DNA of 6,767 bases. It comes from an uncultured Bacilli bacterium (GTDB taxonomy: Bacteria > Bacillota_I > Bacilli_A > RF39 > UBA660). This document shows, piece by piece, positions 5,041 through 6,767 of the stretch; within the stretch, counting starts at the first letter, position 1; every line of letters begins with the position of its first letter. Under the pieces are notes generated by a model. It worked only from the letters and a program-made list of their open reading frames with translations. It was not told the DNA's origin and made no database searches. Where the stretch lies: positions 1 through 6,767 of the forward strand of contig CANQDB010000074.1 of the NCBI GenBank assembly GCA_947591175.1, given 5' to 3'. Position numbers and translations under genes: made by a program.

Positions 5041-6585
5041 TTACATTATTCTTTGACCAAATTCTCCTTCTTGAGATTCTTGAAGTGAATCAACTAAAGG
5101 AGTATCAATATGAGGTTCAAGCATAGTCTCTAGTTTTTGATTGAATAATTCTCGTTCGTCATCACTCATTTCATCATAACCATATTTTTCACGCATTTGT
5201 TGTTCCAAGAGATTATAATCCGAATCAATTTTTTCCTCTTCTACCGGTAATAAATCAGGTTTAGGAGTATCTTCTTCCATTGAATCAGTTTTATCTTCTT
5301 CTACTGGAAGCGAAACAGGTCTTGGAGCATCTTTTTTCATATTTTCGTATTCTTTATATAGTTCTAATTGTAAAGAGCGAAGAGTCTTTAAATCAAAACT
5401 TCCATTTTCATCGTATAATCTTTGAATCTTTTGTTTTAAATCCGCAAACTCGAGATTAAGAGTACTGGTATTTTTAGGAATAATCTTCGAGTTTTTTGAG
5501 TTTTCATCATAAATATATTGGTTAGGTGTAATTTTAAAATCTAATAATCTTTCAACTTCACCAATAGCCTGTTTGTGTTGTTCTTGTTTAAATTTATCCT
5601 TTTTTTGACGTGTAAGAAACAATTCCATAAGGTTATCATACATCTCTTCCTGGCGTTCAAAATATCCCGGTTTATAAGGAACACCTTCTTGTTTTTTACG
5701 TTCTATAAGAGTTTCTTTGTTTTGCGTGTTTTTTATTTTGTCAGCTTGTAAAACATCCATAATTGAATCTAAACTAGTCGTTCTTTTCCTTAAATCGTAA
5801 ATGTATTTTAAAGTAGAAAAATTTATATTTGCCTCATCCTTTTTAAATGTTTTAGCAGTCAAATAATTTAGCATTCCATCTTTTTTACTAGTATCGATAT
5901 TCTCTTCATTAATATATTTTAAGCCATCTTCACCATAAATAGTTTTTAAAATTTCTAATGTCTCATAATTAAAAGTGTTCCTTTTATTAAAAGGTATTCT
6001 CTCCATTGCATTAGCAAATGTCTCTAAACGATATTTACGCATTTCTAACTTCTTTTTCACCTGTTCAGATACATCTTCATGCTTTGACAAATCAATATCT
6101 TCGGCATCATGTATAATATCTTTACCAATTCTAACGCGATATAACGTATAATTACTTGCTGGGACTGAGTCAGTAATCCATTCATCACCTTTAAAATGAT
6201 TATTATAATCTCCTGTTAAATAACTTGTAATACGTGGGGTTCTAATATCTAAACCTTTTGTATCTATTTTGTAAATTACGGCTACTGCAGGTATCATTAT
6301 GTATTGATTATTAATAGATATATTCTTGTGAATAGGAATGCCATCATTATGTAGATCACCGTAAACATTCTCAACCATAGTTGGATTATCGGACATATAT
6401 ACACCATATTCATTGCCATCTTTAACAGTTGGTCTTCCATTTTTATCAATAATAGGGTCATAATTAACAACTAAATCAACACCCGTAAACTTAAAGTCTT
6501 GTATAGCATTATAATCGAGTCTTATCCCCCTATATAATATGTTAGGTCTATTCTGTCGAGTAGATGACTCCCATTCTTTTCCCAT
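5041..6585 (-). CDS. Putative ADP-ribosyltransferase-like protein with long helical C-terminal region
   Basis: 514 residues; ATG preceded by AAAGGAG about 10 bases upstream; TAA stop. No signal peptide or membrane segment, so probably cytosolic (or exported by a route not visible). Residues ~15-160 show the three spaced elements of an ADP-ribosyltransferase fold: LYRGIRL at 17-23 (R19 as the NAD-binding Arg), EYGVYMSDNPTMVENVYG at 59-76 (in place of the STS strand and following helix), and GDEWITDSVPAS at 133-144 (E135 as the candidate catalytic Glu), followed by YRVRIG. Residues ~165-415 are Lys/Glu-rich, mostly helical, with probable coiled coils (~310-345 and 385-415). Residues 417-456 are two 20-residue acidic, Pro-containing repeats, and the C-terminal ~58 residues are acidic and amphipathic. 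The fold is inferred from motif order only; no antitoxin, immunity gene or secretion signal is seen next to it, so toxin, effector or housekeeping roles are all open. Single-gene unit ended by a terminator. Confidence 0.85.
   Translation of the reverse strand: MGKEWESSTRQNRPNILYRGIRLDYNAIQDFKFTGVDLVVNYDPIIDKNGRPTVKDGNEYGVYMSDNPTMVENVYGDLHNDGIPIHKNISINNQYIMIPAVAVIYKIDTKGLDIRTPRITSYLTGDYNNHFKGDEWITDSVPASNYTLYRVRIGKDIIHDAEDIDLSKHEDVSEQVKKKLEMRKYRLETFANAMERIPFNKRNTFNYETLEILKTIYGEDGLKYINEENIDTSKKDGMLNYLTAKTFKKDEANINFSTLKYIYDLRKRTTSLDSIMDVLQADKIKNTQNKETLIERKKQEGVPYKPGYFERQEEMYDNLMELFLTRQKKDKFKQEQHKQAIGEVERLLDFKITPNQYIYDENSKNSKIIPKNTSTLNLEFADLKQKIQRLYDENGSFDLKTLRSLQLELYKEYENMKKDAPRPVSLPVEEDKTDSMEEDTPKPDLLPVEEEKIDSDYNLLEQQMREKYGYDEMSDDERELFNQKLETMLEPHIDTPLVDSLQESQEGEFGQRIM
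5218..5337 (-). repeat. Two tandem 60-base repeats in the ART-like gene
   Basis: Residues 417-436 and 437-456 are copies of a 20-residue unit with core PRPVSLPVEED / PKPDLLPVEEE followed by KTDS / KIDS. The DNA units (5337-5278 and 5277-5218) also match at most positions, with many differences at third codon positions, showing an in-frame duplication. The acidic, Pro-rich unit is probably a flexible linker between the helical region and the acidic C-terminus. Confidence 0.8.
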
Positions 6586-6659
6586 AAATTATAAATCTCC
6601 TTTCCCATATTCTTAAGTTGTGAGCAAAGTTTATATACAAACTACATGTTTTTTCCTTT

Positions 6660-6688
6660 ATTTCATGCATAGTTTTTATATTTTTCAA
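6660..6688 (-). promoter_or_regulatory. Weak candidate promoter of the ART-like gene
   Basis: Minus strand: TTGAAA (6688-6683), 17-base spacer, TGAAAT (6665-6660; 4 of 6 matches to TATAAT). Transcription would begin near 6653, leaving a ~68-base leader, longer than the others here. A TATAAA nearer the gene (about 6635) lacks a -35 box. The rest of 6586-6767 is AT-rich and non-coding as far as I can see; the promoter could also lie beyond the window. Confidence 0.3.
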
Positions 6689-6767
6689 ATTACTCTCTTA
6701 AAGTTCAAGTAGCTATCATGATGGTACATAAACTATACATTTGTGGAAAAAATTATTAAGGCAAATC

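Noticed and set aside
6586..6767. Tiny plus-strand open frame starting near 6718 and a short ATCATGAT palindrome
   Set aside because: Thirteen codons with no ribosome binding site; an 8-base palindrome is expected by chance in this composition.

Overview
The window is AT-rich DNA with every supported gene on the minus strand, so the transcriptional order runs from high to low coordinates. A 1,4-glycerophosphate-type (LTA synthase family) membrane enzyme, strong AGGAGG-like ribosome binding sites, very short leaders, sigma-A-like promoters and low GC point to a low-GC Gram-positive bacterium (Bacillota, probably a Bacilli or Mollicutes-like gut lineage). TGA is used as a stop and Trp is encoded by TGG, so the mycoplasma code does not apply. 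The lineage is an inference from gene content, not a database match.

Layout in transcription order: (1) 6585-5041, a 514-residue cytosolic protein whose first ~160 residues look like an ADP-ribosyltransferase-type fold, followed by a long helical, charged region and a 20-residue tandem repeat; it ends at its own hairpin terminator (5019-4982). (2) A well-formed promoter (4955-4927) starts a unit containing an LTA-synthase-family gene (4901-2781), a single-pass membrane protein translationally coupled to it by a GTGA overlap (2784-2155) and, after a weak hairpin that may attenuate read-through, a stand-alone CinA/PncC-type gene (2105-1626). (3) After a 106-base gap with a -10 box and a TGTAAA/TTTACA repeat-palindrome comes a 463-residue Pro/Val/Glu/Thr-rich repetitive protein (1519-128) with a distinct C-terminal domain, ended by a terminator (113-81). 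(4) The first 60 bases hold the promoter and ribosome binding site of a further minus-strand gene that lies outside the window.

The most notable signal is in part 4: a run of eight G (minus strand) sits inside the spacer between a good -35 box (TTGACT) and a perfect -10 box (TATAAT), 19 bases apart. This is the arrangement of slipped-strand phase-variable promoters such as Neisseria porA, so the off-window gene may be switched or tuned by changes in tract length. Other points of interest are the ART-like protein of unknown target, a Ser where LtaS normally has its catalytic Thr, a CinA protein with a substituted active-site loop, and the coupled membrane partner of the LTA synthase.

The envelope genes (LTA synthase and partner) form a plausible functional pair. 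I see no evidence that the other genes act with them, and no mobile element, CRISPR array, tRNA or rRNA.
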